Below, one piece after another: positions 16,588-25,054 of a stretch of 64,000 nt of DNA. A model generated the notes under the pieces. It searched no databases, was not told the origin of the DNA, and was given only the letters and a program-made list of their open reading frames with translations. A program made the position numbers and the translations under genes. The first letter of the stretch is position 1; the number at the start of each line of letters is the position of its first letter. The stretch spans positions 6,678,501-6,742,500 of the forward strand of contig NZ_AP021861.1 in NCBI RefSeq assembly GCF_009177095.1. The letters are read 5' to 3'. This DNA comes from Lacipirellula parvula (GTDB taxonomy: Bacteria; Planctomycetota; Planctomycetia; Pirellulales; Lacipirellulaceae).

Positions 16588-16989
16588 CTACCAAAGCTCG
16601 CACAGCACTTCGCCGCCGAGCTTCTTCTGCCGGGCTTCGCGATCGCTGATCACGCCGCGGCTGGTGCTGATGATCGAAATCCCCAAGCCGTTCAGGATCG
16701 GACGGAGGTCCGACGACCGGCTGTAGACCCGACGACCAGGCTTGCTGACCCGCTTGATGTGGCGGATGACGCGTTCGCCATTCGGACCGTACTTCAGGTC
16801 GATGAAGAGCTGCTTCTGGGGATTGCCGTCGGCGGCTTCTTCATGGAAGTCCCAGATATAGCCTTCACGCTTCAGCACTTCCGCCACGCCCCGCTTCACT
16901 TTCGAAAGCGGCATCTCCACGACAGGCCGCTCGACGCGGACAGCGTTGCGGATGCGGGTGAGCATGTCGGCAATTGGGTCGGTCATCAT
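16588..16989 (-). CDS. rpsH: Ribosomal protein uS8
   Basis: uS8 binds the central domain of 16S rRNA and in E. coli represses the spc operon. The start at 16989 is chosen because it gives the family N-terminus (MMTDPIADMLTRIRNAVRVE); the frame continues upstream for 14 residues without similarity. The C-terminal GLGISIISTSRGVISDREA motif, which contacts rRNA, is intact. Length from this start is 133 residues, as expected. Confidence 0.97.
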   Translation of the reverse strand: MMTDPIADMLTRIRNAVRVERPVVEMPLSKVKRGVAEVLKREGYIWDFHEEAADGNPQKQLFIDLKYGPNGERVIRHIKRVSKPGRRVYSRSSDLRPILNGLGISIISTSRGVISDREARQKKLGGEVLCELW

Positions 16990-17130
16990 AGGGTTGTAGT
17001 TCCTACTTACTTCTCTCAGCGAACCGGCCAATAGACCGGCTTACGCTTGTGCGACTGGGAGTTCTAGGATAGCTAGCGGATGACGCCCGCGCTACTGCCT
17101 AGCTTACCAATCGGTGACTCGATATTTCGG

Positions 17131-17316
17131 TTACCAGCTGGCCTTCTTCACGCCAGGGATCAGGCCCTTGTCCGCCAGGTTGCGGAAGCAGATCCGGCAC
17201 GTGCCGAACTTGCGGTACACCGCGCGGGGACGGCCGCACAGCTTGCAACGCGACTCCCGGCGCGACGAGAACTTCGGCGTCCGGTTAGCCTTCGCGATCT
17301 TTGATTTGCTAGCCAC
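17131..17316 (-). CDS. rpsN: Ribosomal protein uS14, zinc-binding type
   Basis: uS14 of the 30S head. The 61 residues are of the short type [21 protein letters not shown], then [20 protein letters not shown] with four cysteines in a C-x2-C...C-x2-C zinc site, ending [11 protein letters not shown]. It lies between rplE and rpsH in the standard order. Confidence 0.98.
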   Translation of the reverse strand: MASKSKIAKANRTPKFSSRRESRCKLCGRPRAVYRKFGTCRICFRNLADKGLIPGVKKASW

Positions 17317-17366
17317 TGATTACTCTCTCAAATTACTTGAAGCGACGAGACCCGTAGAACAACGTT

Positions 17367-17972
17367 CTAGGCTGCGACTTCATCAGGATTTCTGAACGGC
17401 AGACCGAACAACCGCAGCATCTCGCGGGACTCGTCGTCCGAATCGCCGGCGATGCAAATCGCGATGTTCATCCCTTGCGGGCGGAGGTACTTGTCGGGGT
17501 TCAGTTCAGGGAACACCAACTGTTCAGTCAGACCCAGGCTATAGTTGCCGTGGCCATCGAACGCATCGAGCTTCAGACCGCGGAAGTCGCGAACACGCGG
17601 AAGCGCGATTGCGATGAGACGGTCGAGGAACTCATACATCCGGGCACCGCGAAGCGTCACTTTGCAACCAATCGCCACGCCTTCGCGAAGACGGAAGTTG
17701 GCGATCGACTTGCGGGCCTTGCAGATCAGCGCCTTTTGGCCCGTCAGATCGGTCATCGCCGAGGCGGCTTCTTCGATGTGCTTCTTATCGCTCATCGCGC
17801 TGCCGACGCCCATGCTCACGACGATCTTCTCGATCCGCGGCAAGGCAAGGCGGTTCTGACGACCGAACTTCTCCCGCATCGCCGGAAGAATTTCGCTCTC
17901 GAAGCGTTCCTTGAGGCGCGGGACCGGAGCTCCGCCTTCGCTCTTTGCTGGTTTGGTTGCGGCTTTAGCCAT
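17367..17972 (-). CDS. rplE: Ribosomal protein uL5
   Basis: uL5 carries 5S rRNA into the 50S central protuberance and bridges to uS13. The 201 residues contain [35 protein letters not shown] and the [20 protein letters not shown] stretch. The N-terminus has a Lys/Ala-rich extension ([14 protein letters not shown]) and the C-terminus has a variant end ([20 protein letters not shown]) in place of the usual TDEEARALL. It follows rplX across a spacer with a GC hairpin repeat. Confidence 0.97.
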   Translation of the reverse strand: MAKAATKPAKSEGGAPVPRLKERFESEILPAMREKFGRQNRLALPRIEKIVVSMGVGSAMSDKKHIEEAASAMTDLTGQKALICKARKSIANFRLREGVAIGCKVTLRGARMYEFLDRLIAIALPRVRDFRGLKLDAFDGHGNYSLGLTEQLVFPELNPDKYLRPQGMNIAICIAGDSDDESREMLRLFGLPFRNPDEVAA

Positions 17973-17995
17973 CGCTGTCAGCTTTCACATTGCGG

Positions 17996-18023
17996 GCGAG
18001 CCGGGCTGTCTCAGCCCCGGGCG
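17996..18023. repeat. GC-rich hairpin repeat, diverged copy
   Basis: GCGAGCCGGGCTGTCTCAGC followed by CCCGGGCG forms the same stem-loop plan as the copies at 9747, 23640 and 42214, with compensating-looking changes (GCTG/CAGC in place of GTCG/CGAC). It lies between rplX and rplE, just next to a short CTGTCAGCTTTCAC remnant at 17974-17987. Confidence 0.65.
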
Positions 18024-18039
18024 TCTACCCATATTCAAA

Positions 18040-18387
18040 TTACTTTTTCGCGTGAGCCTTCTTAGCGGGAGCAAGCTCGCCGGCCGAGGCTCCGCACTTC
18101 TTGCAAAACCGCTCTTTGGAACCGTCGTTCGTGAACCGCGATCCAAGGCGGGTCGCCTTGCTGCACGCACTGCAGAAGTACGCCAGATTCGAAAGTTGAA
18201 TCGGCGCCTCTTTGCTCAGACGGCCCCCTTGCGGGTGCTTCTGGCTGCGGCGGACGTGCTTGTAAACCTTCGCGACTCCCTCGACCAACGCCTTGCCTTC
18301 GGCCCGCAGCACCTCGATAACGCGGCTCTGCTTGCCCTTGCTGGCGCCGGCGATGACTTCTACTGTGTCGCCTGTCTTGATCAACAT
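18040..18387 (-). CDS. rplX: Ribosomal protein uL24 with zinc-ribbon tail
   Basis: uL24 starts 50S assembly. The 115 residues have the KOW domain at the start (IKTGDTVEVIAGASKGKQSR) and the KHVRRSQKHPQGGRLSKEAP stretch. The C-terminal half contains two CxxC pairs, FCSACSK and FCKKCGA, spaced as a zinc ribbon; such a C+ form is known in some bacterial uL24 lineages. It ends in a Lys/Ala/His tail. It lies between rplN and rplE. Confidence 0.95.
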   Translation of the reverse strand: MLIKTGDTVEVIAGASKGKQSRVIEVLRAEGKALVEGVAKVYKHVRRSQKHPQGGRLSKEAPIQLSNLAYFCSACSKATRLGSRFTNDGSKERFCKKCGASAGELAPAKKAHAKK

Positions 18388-18508
18388 GATTCAAACTGCC
18401 GTTTGGCGATTGACGAATTTCAAAAACCGCGGCGAGCTCTCGAATCCCGCATTCGCCGTCGCGGGAAACTGGCTACGCCCCTTTGTCCAACGGGACTCGA
18501 TGTCCTAA

Positions 18509-18877
18509 CTAAACTACTTCGTTCGCGAGGCTAACGATCTTCATGAAGCGACGGTCGCGAAGTTCGCGAGCGACGGCGCCGAAGATACGAGTTCCACGCG
18601 GGTTGTTGTCTTTGTCGATCAGCACCACGGCGTTGTTGTCGAACCGCACGTAGCTGCCGTCGTCACGACGGGTCGGCGAACGCAAGCGAACGATCACGCC
18701 GCGGACGACAGCCTTCTTCTTGACGTCGCTGCCCGGGATGACGCTCTTCACGCTGCAGACGATCACATCGCCAAGATTGGCGAAACGACGACGGCTGCCG
18801 CCCAACACCTTGATGCACATCACTTCCTTGGCGCCCGTGTTGTCGGCGACGGCAAGGCGGCTTTCCATTTGAATCAT
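18509..18877 (-). CDS. rplN: Ribosomal protein uL14
   Basis: uL14 at the 30S-50S interface, forming bridges and the RsfS-binding site. The 122 residues start [20 protein letters not shown] and include [20 protein letters not shown] and the [20 protein letters not shown] signature. No unusual feature; it follows rpsQ and precedes rplX. Confidence 0.98.
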   Translation of the reverse strand: MIQMESRLAVADNTGAKEVMCIKVLGGSRRRFANLGDVIVCSVKSVIPGSDVKKKAVVRGVIVRLRSPTRRDDGSYVRFDNNAVVLIDKDNNPRGTRIFGAVARELRDRRFMKIVSLANEVV

Positions 18878-18967
18878 GGCTGACTCTCACTCACAGGGCG
18901 TCGAATCGTTCCGTCGCCCGCTTACTTGGATGGTGTTCGCTGACCGAAGCGATCAGGCGCCCTGCCC

Positions 18968-19273
18968 TCAACCCTCGCCGTCCGCGGCGGCCTGCTTCGC
19001 AGCAGCACGCATGGCCGCGATGTCGACCGCGCTCGACTTCTCAACCACCCGGACCAGGTCCCAACGCTTCAGACGGGACTTCGGCGGGCACTCGATGATT
19101 TCCACCGTGTCGCCGATCCCCGACTCGTTGTTCTCGTCGTGAACGTGGCACACCGTCTTGCGACGAATGAACTTGCCATACTTGGAGTGCGGCACCAAGC
19201 GGTCGATTTCGACGCGCCGAGTCTTCGCACACTTGTCGCTCACCACGACGCCGGTTAGTTGCTTTTTGGGCAT
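18968..19273 (-). CDS. rpsQ: Ribosomal protein uS17
   Basis: uS17, an early 30S assembly protein with an OB fold. [20 protein letters not shown] is followed by the conserved [19 protein letters not shown] and [18 protein letters not shown]. At 101 residues it is longer than the E. coli protein (84) through a C-terminal Ala-rich helix ([19 protein letters not shown]). It starts 5 bases after a repeat element. Confidence 0.97.
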   Translation of the reverse strand: MPKKQLTGVVVSDKCAKTRRVEIDRLVPHSKYGKFIRRKTVCHVHDENNESGIGDTVEIIECPPKSRLKRWDLVRVVEKSSAVDIAAMRAAAKQAAADGEG

Positions 19274-19278
19274 TCTTA

Positions 19279-19362
19279 AGCTCTCAGCTCTCAGCCATCA
19301 GCTTTCAGCCAGACCTTGCGTTCAACTATTCGCTGAACGCTGACTGCTGACCGCTAATCGCT
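19279..19362. repeat. AGCTGTCAGC two-arm element, rpmC-rpsQ spacer
   Basis: Left block 19279-19313 (AGCTCTCAGCTCTCAGCCAT and on), right block 19331-19362 (CGCTGAACGCTGACTGCTGA and on), only 17 bases apart. It occupies the spacer from 6 bases after the rpmC stop to 5 bases before the rpsQ start. Confidence 0.87.
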
Positions 19363-19368
19363 TTCTTG

Positions 19369-19575
19369 TTACTTCGCTGCGGCTGCTCGTTGCCGCTCGC
19401 CTTGAATGGTCTTCGCACGGGCAATCAAACGACGCTGACGCTTCAGCTCGCTCGGGGCGTCGAGACGTTCAGTCTGCGACTGGACCCGGGCGCGAAACAG
19501 CTTATCGACCGCTTCTTTCACGGTCAGATCGAGCTGCTCGTCGCTCATATCCCGAAGTTCTTTGGCTTTGCTCAT
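19369..19575 (-). CDS. rpmC: Ribosomal protein uL29
   Basis: uL29 near the peptide exit tunnel, part of the docking site for trigger factor and SRP. The 68-residue helical hairpin has SKAKELRDMSDEQLDLTVKE at its start and the LKRQRRLIARAKTIQGER signature near the end. It lies between rplP and rpsQ, 92 bases after rplP. Confidence 0.97.
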   Translation of the reverse strand: MSKAKELRDMSDEQLDLTVKEAVDKLFRARVQSQTERLDAPSELKRQRRLIARAKTIQGERQRAAAAK

Positions 19576-19577
19576 TG

Positions 19578-19610
19578 TTAAGCTCTCAGCTAGAAGCCGT
19601 AAGCTCTAAA
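19578..19610. repeat. Partial AGCTGTCAGC-type block upstream of rpmC
   Basis: AAGCTCTCAGCTAGAAGCCG and a few following degenerate words end 3 bases before the rpmC start codon. The partner arm expected near 19640-19665 is not recognisable, so this looks like a one-arm or decayed copy. Confidence 0.5.
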
Positions 19611-19667
19611 CCATGTCGCCGACGTCATTTCTGATCGACGGCCCGCGGTTTATCGCGTACAGCCCTA

Positions 19668-20078
19668 TTATGTTCTCTTTACCATGCGAACGCGGACCGG
19701 CATCTTGTGAGCCAACCGCGCGAGGCACAACTTGGCCGCCGCTTCGCCCACGCCGCTCAGCTCGTACAGGATCGTGCCCGGCTTAATCACCGCCGCCCAG
19801 TATTCGGGTTCGCCCTTGCCCTTACCCATACGGGTTTCGAGCGGAATGGACGTGACCGACTTTTGCGGAAACACGCGAATGTACAACTTGCCTTCGCCGC
19901 GGATGTATTGCTGGGCAGCGATACGCCCGGCTTCGATCGTCTGAGCGCTTAGCCAGCCGCCTTGTTCGGCCTGCAAGCCATACTCGCCAAAGACGACGCG
20001 ATTGCCGCGCGTGGCGTTACCTCTTATACGCCCTCTTTGGCTTTTTCTGTGCTTGACCCTCTTGGGCATCAGCGCCAT
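19668..20078 (-). CDS. rplP: Ribosomal protein uL16
   Basis: uL16 binds near the A site and 5S rRNA and is needed for peptidyl transfer. The start at 20078 gives 136 residues beginning MALMPKRVKHRKSQRGRIRG, close to the universal MLMPKR; GAGGA lies 8 bases upstream. The interior GEYGLQAEQGGWLSAQTIEA and ETRMGKGKGEPEYW are conserved, including the GxGKG loop. The 5' end overlaps the 3' end of rpsC by 62 bases in another frame, which is unusual for this operon. Confidence 0.96.
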   Translation of the reverse strand: MALMPKRVKHRKSQRGRIRGNATRGNRVVFGEYGLQAEQGGWLSAQTIEAGRIAAQQYIRGEGKLYIRVFPQKSVTSIPLETRMGKGKGEPEYWAAVIKPGTILYELSGVGEAAAKLCLARLAHKMPVRVRMVKRT

Positions 20079-20712
20079 CGGTCTGGTCCTCAAACATGCC
20101 TTGGTTGATCCACACTTGGATGCCGATATGACCTTGCGCGGTCATGGCCTCCGTAATTCCGTAGTCGATGTTCGCCCGCAAGGTGCTGAGCGGAATCGAC
20201 CCTGCAATCTGCTTTTCGCGGCGAGCCATTTCCGAACCGCCGAGACGGCCGGCCAGCTGCACCTTGATTCCCTTGGCGCCAGCTTCCATGGTCTGCTCCA
20301 CCGAACGCTTCATCGTCCGGCGGAAGCTCGCCCGCTTGCTGAGCTGCTCGCCAATATCTTCCGCCACCAGTTGAGCCATGAGCTCGGGGCGATTGACTTC
20401 TTCGATCTTGATGTTGATGCGACGCCCGACGAGCTTTTGCAGTTCGTCTTGCAGTTGCTCAACTTCCTGGCCCTTGCGACCGATGATCACGCCGGGACGA
20501 GCCGCGTGCAGGATCACCTTCACTTCGTCGCGAGTCCGCTCGATCTCCACCTTCGGGATGCCGGCGAATTTGTACTTCTTGTGAATGAACTTGCGGATCT
20601 TCTGATCTTCCATCAGCAGATCGGCGAATTCCTTCTTCGACGCATACCAGCGGCTCTTCCAGCCGAGCATGATGCCGGTGCGGAAACCAACTGGATTGAC
20701 TTTTTGACCCAT
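20017..20712 (-). CDS. rpsC: Ribosomal protein uS3
   Basis: uS3 lines the mRNA entry site of the 30S subunit. MGQKVNPVGFRTGIMLGWKS is followed by the KH domain (ARPGVIIGRKGQEVEQLQDE) and the C-terminal PLSTLRANIDYGITEAMTAQ. The 231-residue product ends with an acidic/Gln stretch and a basic tip (KKPKRAYKR). That tail, about 20 codons, is read from the same bases that encode the start of rplP in another frame. Confidence 0.97.
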   Translation of the reverse strand: MGQKVNPVGFRTGIMLGWKSRWYASKKEFADLLMEDQKIRKFIHKKYKFAGIPKVEIERTRDEVKVILHAARPGVIIGRKGQEVEQLQDELQKLVGRRINIKIEEVNRPELMAQLVAEDIGEQLSKRASFRRTMKRSVEQTMEAGAKGIKVQLAGRLGGSEMARREKQIAGSIPLSTLRANIDYGITEAMTAQGHIGIQVWINQGMFEDQTDGADAQEGQAQKKPKRAYKR

Positions 20713-20813
20713 AGGATGGTCTCAGTGTTCGTAGTTACTTAGCGTGCGTTGGCGTTGCGACGAGACGAGACGAGACGAGCGAAACTGCTCGCCACCGCCC
20801 CACTCAATACTGC

Positions 20814-21140
20814 CTATTCGATCGAAATCTTGATGTGCGACATCCGCTTCTTGATGATGTGAGCCATGCCGCGGGCGCCGGGACGAACCCGCTTCACCAT
20901 CGGACCGCCATCAATGCGGGCGTCGACGACCCGCAGGCCGCCCAAGTTCGGGGCGCGACGATCATCCGCGTTGCCGAGGGCGCTTTGCAGCACTTTCTCG
21001 ATCAACCGAGCGCCGCGTTGCGGCTGGTACTTCAGCAGGGCCAGAGCCTCGTCGACGCGCTTCCCGCGAATCAAGTCAGCCAGCGGGCGCACCTTGCGGG
21101 CGCTGATCTGGGCATGCCGGTGTGTTGCAGTGTAAGCCAT
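20814..21140 (-). CDS. rplV: Ribosomal protein uL22
   Basis: uL22, whose beta-hairpin lines the exit tunnel and is a site of macrolide resistance changes. The start at 21140 (MAYTATHRHAQISARKVRPL) matches the family; an in-frame start at 21164 would lie inside the adjacent repeat element. The 108 residues include the hairpin segment PNLGGLRVVDARIDGGPMVK and GARGMAHIIKKRMSHI. SD-like GAAGG in the repeat's edge lies 7 bases upstream. Confidence 0.96.
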   Translation of the reverse strand: MAYTATHRHAQISARKVRPLADLIRGKRVDEALALLKYQPQRGARLIEKVLQSALGNADDRRAPNLGGLRVVDARIDGGPMVKRVRPGARGMAHIIKKRMSHIKISIE

Positions 21141-21145
21141 TGTTA

Positions 21146-21238
21146 AGCCTTCAGCTTTCAGCACTCAGCGATCAGCCAGACCGCCGTTGCTTTCGCATTT
21201 CCTTTTTGCTGACAGCTGATCGCTGACAGCTGACCGCT
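21146..21238. repeat. AGCTGTCAGC two-arm element, rpsS-rplV spacer
   Basis: Left block 21146-21180 (AGCCTTCAGCTTTCAGCACT and on), right block 21206-21238 (TTGCTGACAGCTGATCGCTG and on). It runs from 3 bases after the rpsS stop to 5 bases before the rplV start and includes the likely Shine-Dalgarno of rplV in its arm. Confidence 0.88.
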
Positions 21239-21241
21239 ACC

Positions 21242-21511
21242 TTACTTCTTCGCCTTGCCGCCGTGACCGCGGAAGTTGCGGGTCGGCGAGAACTCGCCCA
21301 AACGGTGCCCCACCATGTCTTCCGTGACGAAGACCTTCAAATGAGCCTTGCCGTTGTGGACCATGAACGTGTGGCCAACGAACTCGGGGATGATCGTGCA
21401 GGCCCGAGCCCAAGTCGTCAGCGGATCCTTGCGGCCCACTTCGTTGAGCTTCTCGACCTTCAGGTACAGCTTCGGGTCGACGTAAGGACCCTTTTTCGTT
21501 GAACGTCCCAT
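21242..21511 (-). CDS. rpsS: Ribosomal protein uS19
   Basis: uS19 in the 30S head, contacting uS13 and 16S rRNA near the A-site finger. The 89 residues begin [20 protein letters not shown] and carry the [20 protein letters not shown] and [20 protein letters not shown] signatures. Standard length; located between rplB and rplV. Confidence 0.98.
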   Translation of the reverse strand: MGRSTKKGPYVDPKLYLKVEKLNEVGRKDPLTTWARACTIIPEFVGHTFMVHNGKAHLKVFVTEDMVGHRLGEFSPTRNFRGHGGKAKK

Positions 21512-21514
21512 TTG

Positions 21515-21606
21515 GAGCTCTCAGCTATCAGCCATCGGCTTTTGGCCAGACGACTTGGTTCAATTCGATCTTCTGGCTGCCAGCTAATAGCCGACAGCCG
21601 ACAGCT
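21515..21606. repeat. AGCTGTCAGC two-arm element, rplB-rpsS spacer
   Basis: Left block 21515-21550 (GAGCTCTCAGCTATCAGCCA and on), right block 21572-21606 (TCTGGCTGCCAGCTAATAGC and on), 21 bases apart. It extends from 3 bases after the rplB stop codon to 3 bases before the rpsS start. Confidence 0.88.
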
Positions 21607-21609
21607 TCT

Positions 21610-22473
21610 TTACTTCGTGACCAACTTCTGCACGCCGTAGCGGCGGCTGCGACGACGACGAACGATTGCCTTGTTCGAAGGCTTCCGACGTTGACGGGTC
21701 GCACCACCCTTGGCGCTCTTGCCTTGCGGGCTCACCGGGTGACGACCGCCCTTGGTACGACCTTCACCACCACCGTGCGGATGGTCGATCGGGTTCATCG
21801 CGGTACCGCGGACGTGAGGACGACGCCCCATCCAGCGACTGCGACCAGCCTTGCCCAACACGACGCCGAAGTGATCGGAGTTGCTCGCTTCGCCGATCGT
21901 CGCGCGGCAGGCGGACGGGATACGGCGAATTTCGCCGCTCGGCAGCGAGATCTGAGCCCATTCGGCTTCGCGAGCCATCAGCGTGGCGTTGGCGCCAGCA
22001 CTGCGGCACAGCACGCCGCCGCGGCCAGCTTGCAGTTCGATGTTGAAGATCGCAGTGCCCAGCGGAATCTTCGTCAGCGGCAAGCAGTTGCCCACCTTCG
22101 CCGGAGCGTCGGGGCCGCTCATCACCTGGTCGCCAGCCTTCAGGCTGCCGGGGGCGATGATGTAACGCTTCTCGCCGTCGGCGTAGAACAACAACGCAAT
22201 GCGGGCCGAGCGATTCGGATCGTATTGGATCGAATCAACCTTGGCCGGAATGCCGTCCTTGTTGCGACGGAAATCGATCAAGCGGTATTGCTGCTTGTGA
22301 CCGCCGCCACGATGACGGGCGGTGATCTTACCTTGATTGTTGCGGCCGCCAGTCTTCGGCTTCGGACGGAGAAGCGACTTCTCCGGCTTGGCGCCCGGCG
22401 TCAGTTCAGCGAAATCGCTAACCGTCGCTCCGCGGCGGCCGGCGGTCACTGGCTTGTATTTGCGAATGCCCAT
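21610..22473 (-). CDS. rplB: Ribosomal protein uL2
   Basis: uL2 supports the peptidyl transferase centre and subunit association. The 287 residues contain the N-terminal [20 protein letters not shown], the central SPGSLKAGD-like [16 protein letters not shown], and the C-terminal [20 protein letters not shown] with the functionally important His. Length is slightly above the E. coli 273. It follows rplW and precedes rpsS, flanked by repeat elements on both sides. Confidence 0.98.
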   Translation of the reverse strand: MGIRKYKPVTAGRRGATVSDFAELTPGAKPEKSLLRPKPKTGGRNNQGKITARHRGGGHKQQYRLIDFRRNKDGIPAKVDSIQYDPNRSARIALLFYADGEKRYIIAPGSLKAGDQVMSGPDAPAKVGNCLPLTKIPLGTAIFNIELQAGRGGVLCRSAGANATLMAREAEWAQISLPSGEIRRIPSACRATIGEASNSDHFGVVLGKAGRSRWMGRRPHVRGTAMNPIDHPHGGGEGRTKGGRHPVSPQGKSAKGGATRQRRKPSNKAIVRRRRSRRYGVQKLVTK

Positions 22474-22480
22474 GAAAGTT

Positions 22481-22573
22481 CGCTTTCAGCGTTCAGCCGT
22501 CAGCAATCAGCCCGACGACTTCGTTTTTTCAATCCACTTCAAGCTGACAGCTGATCGCTGACAGCTGACTGCT
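22481..22573. repeat. AGCTGTCAGC two-arm element, rplW-rplB spacer
   Basis: Left block 22481-22517 (CGCTTTCAGCGTTCAGCCGT and on), right block 22542-22573 (AGCTGACAGCTGATCGCTGA and on), 24 bases apart. It occupies the spacer from 5 bases after the rplW stop to 7 bases before the rplB start. Confidence 0.87.
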
Positions 22574-22578
22574 ATTTC

Positions 22579-22893
22579 TTAGAAGAAGTTGATCCGGTGC
22601 TCGGCGTCGAGCGTCACGATCGCCTTCTTCCAATCCTTCGTCATGCCGAGACGGAACCGGGTGCGGCGAGCCTTCCCCTTGCGGTTCTGCGTCGCGACCT
22701 TCAACACCTTGACTTCGAACAACGTCTCAACGGCCTTCTTCACGTCTTCCTTGGTGGCAAGACGGTTGATTTCGAAGGCGTAGGCGTTGTTGCGAGTCGA
22801 CTTGTGCATCCCCTTTTCCGTCACCAGGGGCTTTACGATCACCTGGTGCGGTTCGAGAACAATGCTCGTCGAAGCTGGTACGTGCCGTGGCAT
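22579..22893 (-). CDS. rplW: Ribosomal protein uL23
   Basis: uL23 at the exit tunnel, main docking point for trigger factor and SRP. The 104 residues include QVIVKPLVTEKGMHKSTRNN, the AYAFEINRLATKEDVKKAVE stretch and the loop region QNRKGKARRTRFRLG. It lies between rplD and rplB. Slight N-terminal extension (MPRHVPASTSIVLEPH) relative to E. coli. Confidence 0.96.
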   Translation of the reverse strand: MPRHVPASTSIVLEPHQVIVKPLVTEKGMHKSTRNNAYAFEINRLATKEDVKKAVETLFEVKVLKVATQNRKGKARRTRFRLGMTKDWKKAIVTLDAEHRINFF

Positions 22894-22970
22894 GACTTAC
22901 CTTTTATCGCTGACTGCGGGTTTACCGCCCGCACTTCCAGACGGCCGGGCCGTCCGAATGTTTCCAAATA

Positions 22971-23621
22971 CTAGTTGGCTGCGGCCTTGCTCTTGGCAGC
23001 GGCCTTCGCCTTGAACGCATCCAACGCTTCCGTGGTCATCACGACCCGCTTGGCCGAGAGAACTGAGAAGGCATTCAGATCACCGGCCGGCGCGACATTG
23101 ACGCGATCAATGTTGCGGCCGCTCTTGTACACGTTGACGTCGTAGCCGGCGGTGGCCACCAAGACCGACTTGCCTTCGCAGCCGAGGGTCTTGAGGATGC
23201 CGGCCATTTCTTTGGTCTTCGGCGCGGCGAAGGCCAACTTGTCGATCAACACGATTTCGTCGTCTTGCACCTTCGACGCGAGGGCCATGCGAGTGGCCAA
23301 CTGCAGCGCCTTGCGAGGCAGCGAGTACGAGTAATCGCGCGGGTTGATTTGCTTCATGTGACCGCCGCCGCGACGCACACCGCTCTTGCGGTGACCCGCG
23401 CGAGCATTGCCCGTACCCTTCTGGCGGTACATCTTCTTAGTCGAACCGGAGACTTCGTGCCGGTTCTTGGTCTTGTGCGAACCTTGACGCAGGTTGGATT
23501 GGTACATCACCACCGCGTCGTGCAACAATTGCTTGTTGATCTGCGGAGCGAGATCAGCCACCTCGATATTGTAGGTGCCGACCTTGTTACCCTTGGCGTC
23601 GTGTACGTTGAGCTTTGGCAT
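22971..23621 (-). CDS. rplD: Ribosomal protein uL4
   Basis: uL4 binds 23S rRNA domain I and extends a loop to the tunnel; in E. coli it also represses the S10 operon. The 216 residues include LLHDAVVMYQSNLRQGSHKT and the loop signature RQKGTGNARAGHRKSGVRRG. The C-terminal extension is Ala/Lys-rich (DAFKAKAAAKSKAAAN). Autoregulation is known for E. coli uL4; whether the leader at 24902-25048 takes part here cannot be told from sequence. Confidence 0.96.
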   Translation of the reverse strand: MPKLNVHDAKGNKVGTYNIEVADLAPQINKQLLHDAVVMYQSNLRQGSHKTKNRHEVSGSTKKMYRQKGTGNARAGHRKSGVRRGGGHMKQINPRDYSYSLPRKALQLATRMALASKVQDDEIVLIDKLAFAAPKTKEMAGILKTLGCEGKSVLVATAGYDVNVYKSGRNIDRVNVAPAGDLNAFSVLSAKRVVMTTEALDAFKAKAAAKSKAAAN

Positions 23622-23639
23622 GATTCGTTTTTCGTTGAA

Positions 23640-23667
23640 GCGAGCCGGGTCGTCTCGACCCCGGCGA
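23640..23667. repeat. GC-rich 28-base hairpin repeat, copy 2
   Basis: Identical over all 28 bases to the copy at 9747-9774, 14 kb away. It lies between rplC and rplD, about 19 bases before the rplD start codon. Confidence 0.82.
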
Positions 23668-23689
23668 GCAGATCGTTAACCCACTCGCC

Positions 23690-24391
23690 TTACATCTTGT
23701 TCGTGCGTTGGATCACGACGTAACCGCCGTTCGGTCCCGGGACGGCGCCGCGGATGAGCAGCAAATTCTGCTCGGCGTCGACGCTCACCAACTTTTGATT
23801 GCGGATCGTGCAGCGAGCCGAACCGTACTGACCAGGCATCTTCTTGCCCTTGAACAGACGACTCGGGAACGCGCTGGCGCCGGTGCCGCCGAGAGCACGG
23901 TGACACTTCTTCACACCGTGGGTGGCACGCTGACCACTGAAGTTGTGACGCTTCATGGCGCCAGAGAAACCGCGACCCTTGCTGGTCGCGACGACGTCCA
24001 CCCGAGCAATTCCCTCGAGGGCGGAAACGTCAACTTTCGAACCAACTTGCAGGTCGCCGGCGCCGCCGCGAATTTCGCGGACGAAACGCTTCGGCTCACA
24101 ACCTGCCTTCGCCAGAGCTTCAACGCCAGCAGCCGCACGAGCCTTGCTCCGCTTGCTGTCGAGCTTGGCGACATGGCCACGCTCGCTACGGCCGGCCAGA
24201 CGGCGCGGCTTGTCGAGATACCCTAGTTGCACCGCTTCGTAACCATCTCGCTCCGAGGTCCGCACCTGCAACACATCGCAGGGGCCAGCCTGAACGACGG
24301 TGACCGGCACGACGTTGCCTTGCTCGTCGTAAATCTGCGTCATTCCAATCTTGCGTCCCAGAATCCCCGGGACGCGCTCAGCAGCGGCCAT
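23690..24391 (-). CDS. rplC: Ribosomal protein uL3
   Basis: uL3 reaches the peptidyl transferase centre and starts 50S assembly. The 233 residues have LGRKIGMTQIYDEQGNVVPV near the start, the KGRGFSGAMKRHNFSGQRAT loop that approaches the A site, and the KMPGQYGSARCTIRNQKLVS signature. Conserved Gln in the FSGQ loop, the site methylated in E. coli, is present. It follows rpsJ after 189 bases. Confidence 0.97.
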   Translation of the reverse strand: MAAAERVPGILGRKIGMTQIYDEQGNVVPVTVVQAGPCDVLQVRTSERDGYEAVQLGYLDKPRRLAGRSERGHVAKLDSKRSKARAAAGVEALAKAGCEPKRFVREIRGGAGDLQVGSKVDVSALEGIARVDVVATSKGRGFSGAMKRHNFSGQRATHGVKKCHRALGGTGASAFPSRLFKGKKMPGQYGSARCTIRNQKLVSVDAEQNLLLIRGAVPGPNGGYVVIQRTNKM

Positions 24392-24484
24392 CGTTTGGTT
24401 ATCCTAAAGCTGGTGCTCGTTGGCGGGAGACTCGGGCGAAGCCCGGCTTACCCACTCAACTTCCACGGCATAGGGTGATTTACT

Positions 24485-24512
24485 TAGTGATCGGTGACTG
24501 GTGATCAGTGTC
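24485..24512. repeat. Single block of GTGACTGGTGATC-type words
   Basis: AGTGATCGGTGACTGGTGATC and a few further bases in the rpsJ-rplC spacer. It shares GATCGGTGACTGGTGATCAG with the block upstream of rpsD (9706-9739) exactly, but no reverse-complement partner is visible. Confidence 0.65.
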
Positions 24513-24580
24513 CGTTACAACTCTTTGCTCGCCTTTAAGCGAGCCGAGCGGTCCCCCCGCCCCGGCCGACAGGCTAAAAA

Positions 24581-24901
24581 TCAGCCCGCCGTCGCCTTGA
24601 TCTTGATATCCACGCCGGCCGGCAAGCTGAGCTTATTCAGCGCCTCGATCGTCTTGGCAGTCGCCTGGACGATGTCGATCAGCCGCTTGTGAGTCCGAAT
24701 CTCGAACTGCTGGCGAGCCTTCTTGTCGACGTGCGGACCGGAGAGAACGGTGTAACGCTCCACCCGGGTCGGCAACGGAATCGGCCCGTGAACCTCGGAA
24801 TTGGTCCGCTTCGCCGTATCAACGATTTCTGCCGCACTCTGATCCAAGACCGAGTGATCGTAGGCTTCCATCCGAATCCGAATGACTTCCCGCGCTGCCA
24901 C
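24581..24901 (-). CDS. rpsJ: Ribosomal protein uS10 / NusE
   Basis: uS10 of the 30S head, also the antitermination partner of NusB. First gene of the cluster. The 106 residues start at a GTG codon (24901) with AAAGGGG about 9 bases upstream, and contain [20 protein letters not shown], the [20 protein letters not shown] loop and [20 protein letters not shown]. The promoter at 25055-25083 fits it. Confidence 0.97.
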   Translation of the reverse strand: MAAREVIRIRMEAYDHSVLDQSAAEIVDTAKRTNSEVHGPIPLPTRVERYTVLSGPHVDKKARQQFEIRTHKRLIDIVQATAKTIEALNKLSLPAGVDIKIKATAG

Positions 24902-25054
24902 TGCGATGCCCCTTTATCGGCCGACCACTCAAATTTCGGCAGATAAAGCCGAAAAAGGAGCCCCGGCATACTCCGTCTCGAGGGGAGGCCCCTCGTGCGA
25001 CAGTAATGTTTCAAAGACCCATAGTTCATCCCCAAAAGCAGGGACGAACCGCGG
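24902..25054 (-). promoter_or_regulatory. Leader of the S10 operon
   Basis: The roughly 147-base transcript leader between the predicted start (~25048) and rpsJ holds two compact hairpins: CGAGGGGCC/CTCCCCTCG-type at 24979-24995 and TTTCGGC/GCCGAAA at 24945-24962, the latter about 45 bases before the start codon. These could serve ribosomal protein autoregulation as in other S10 operons, but no specific family of leader is recognised. Confidence 0.45.

Noticed and set aside
15362-22573. CRISPR array suspected from the regularly recurring AGCTGTCAGC words
   Set aside because: The words are degenerate, only 10 bases long, arranged as inverted block pairs within one spacer, and separated by genes. 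There are no uniform repeats with unique spacers and no cas genes.
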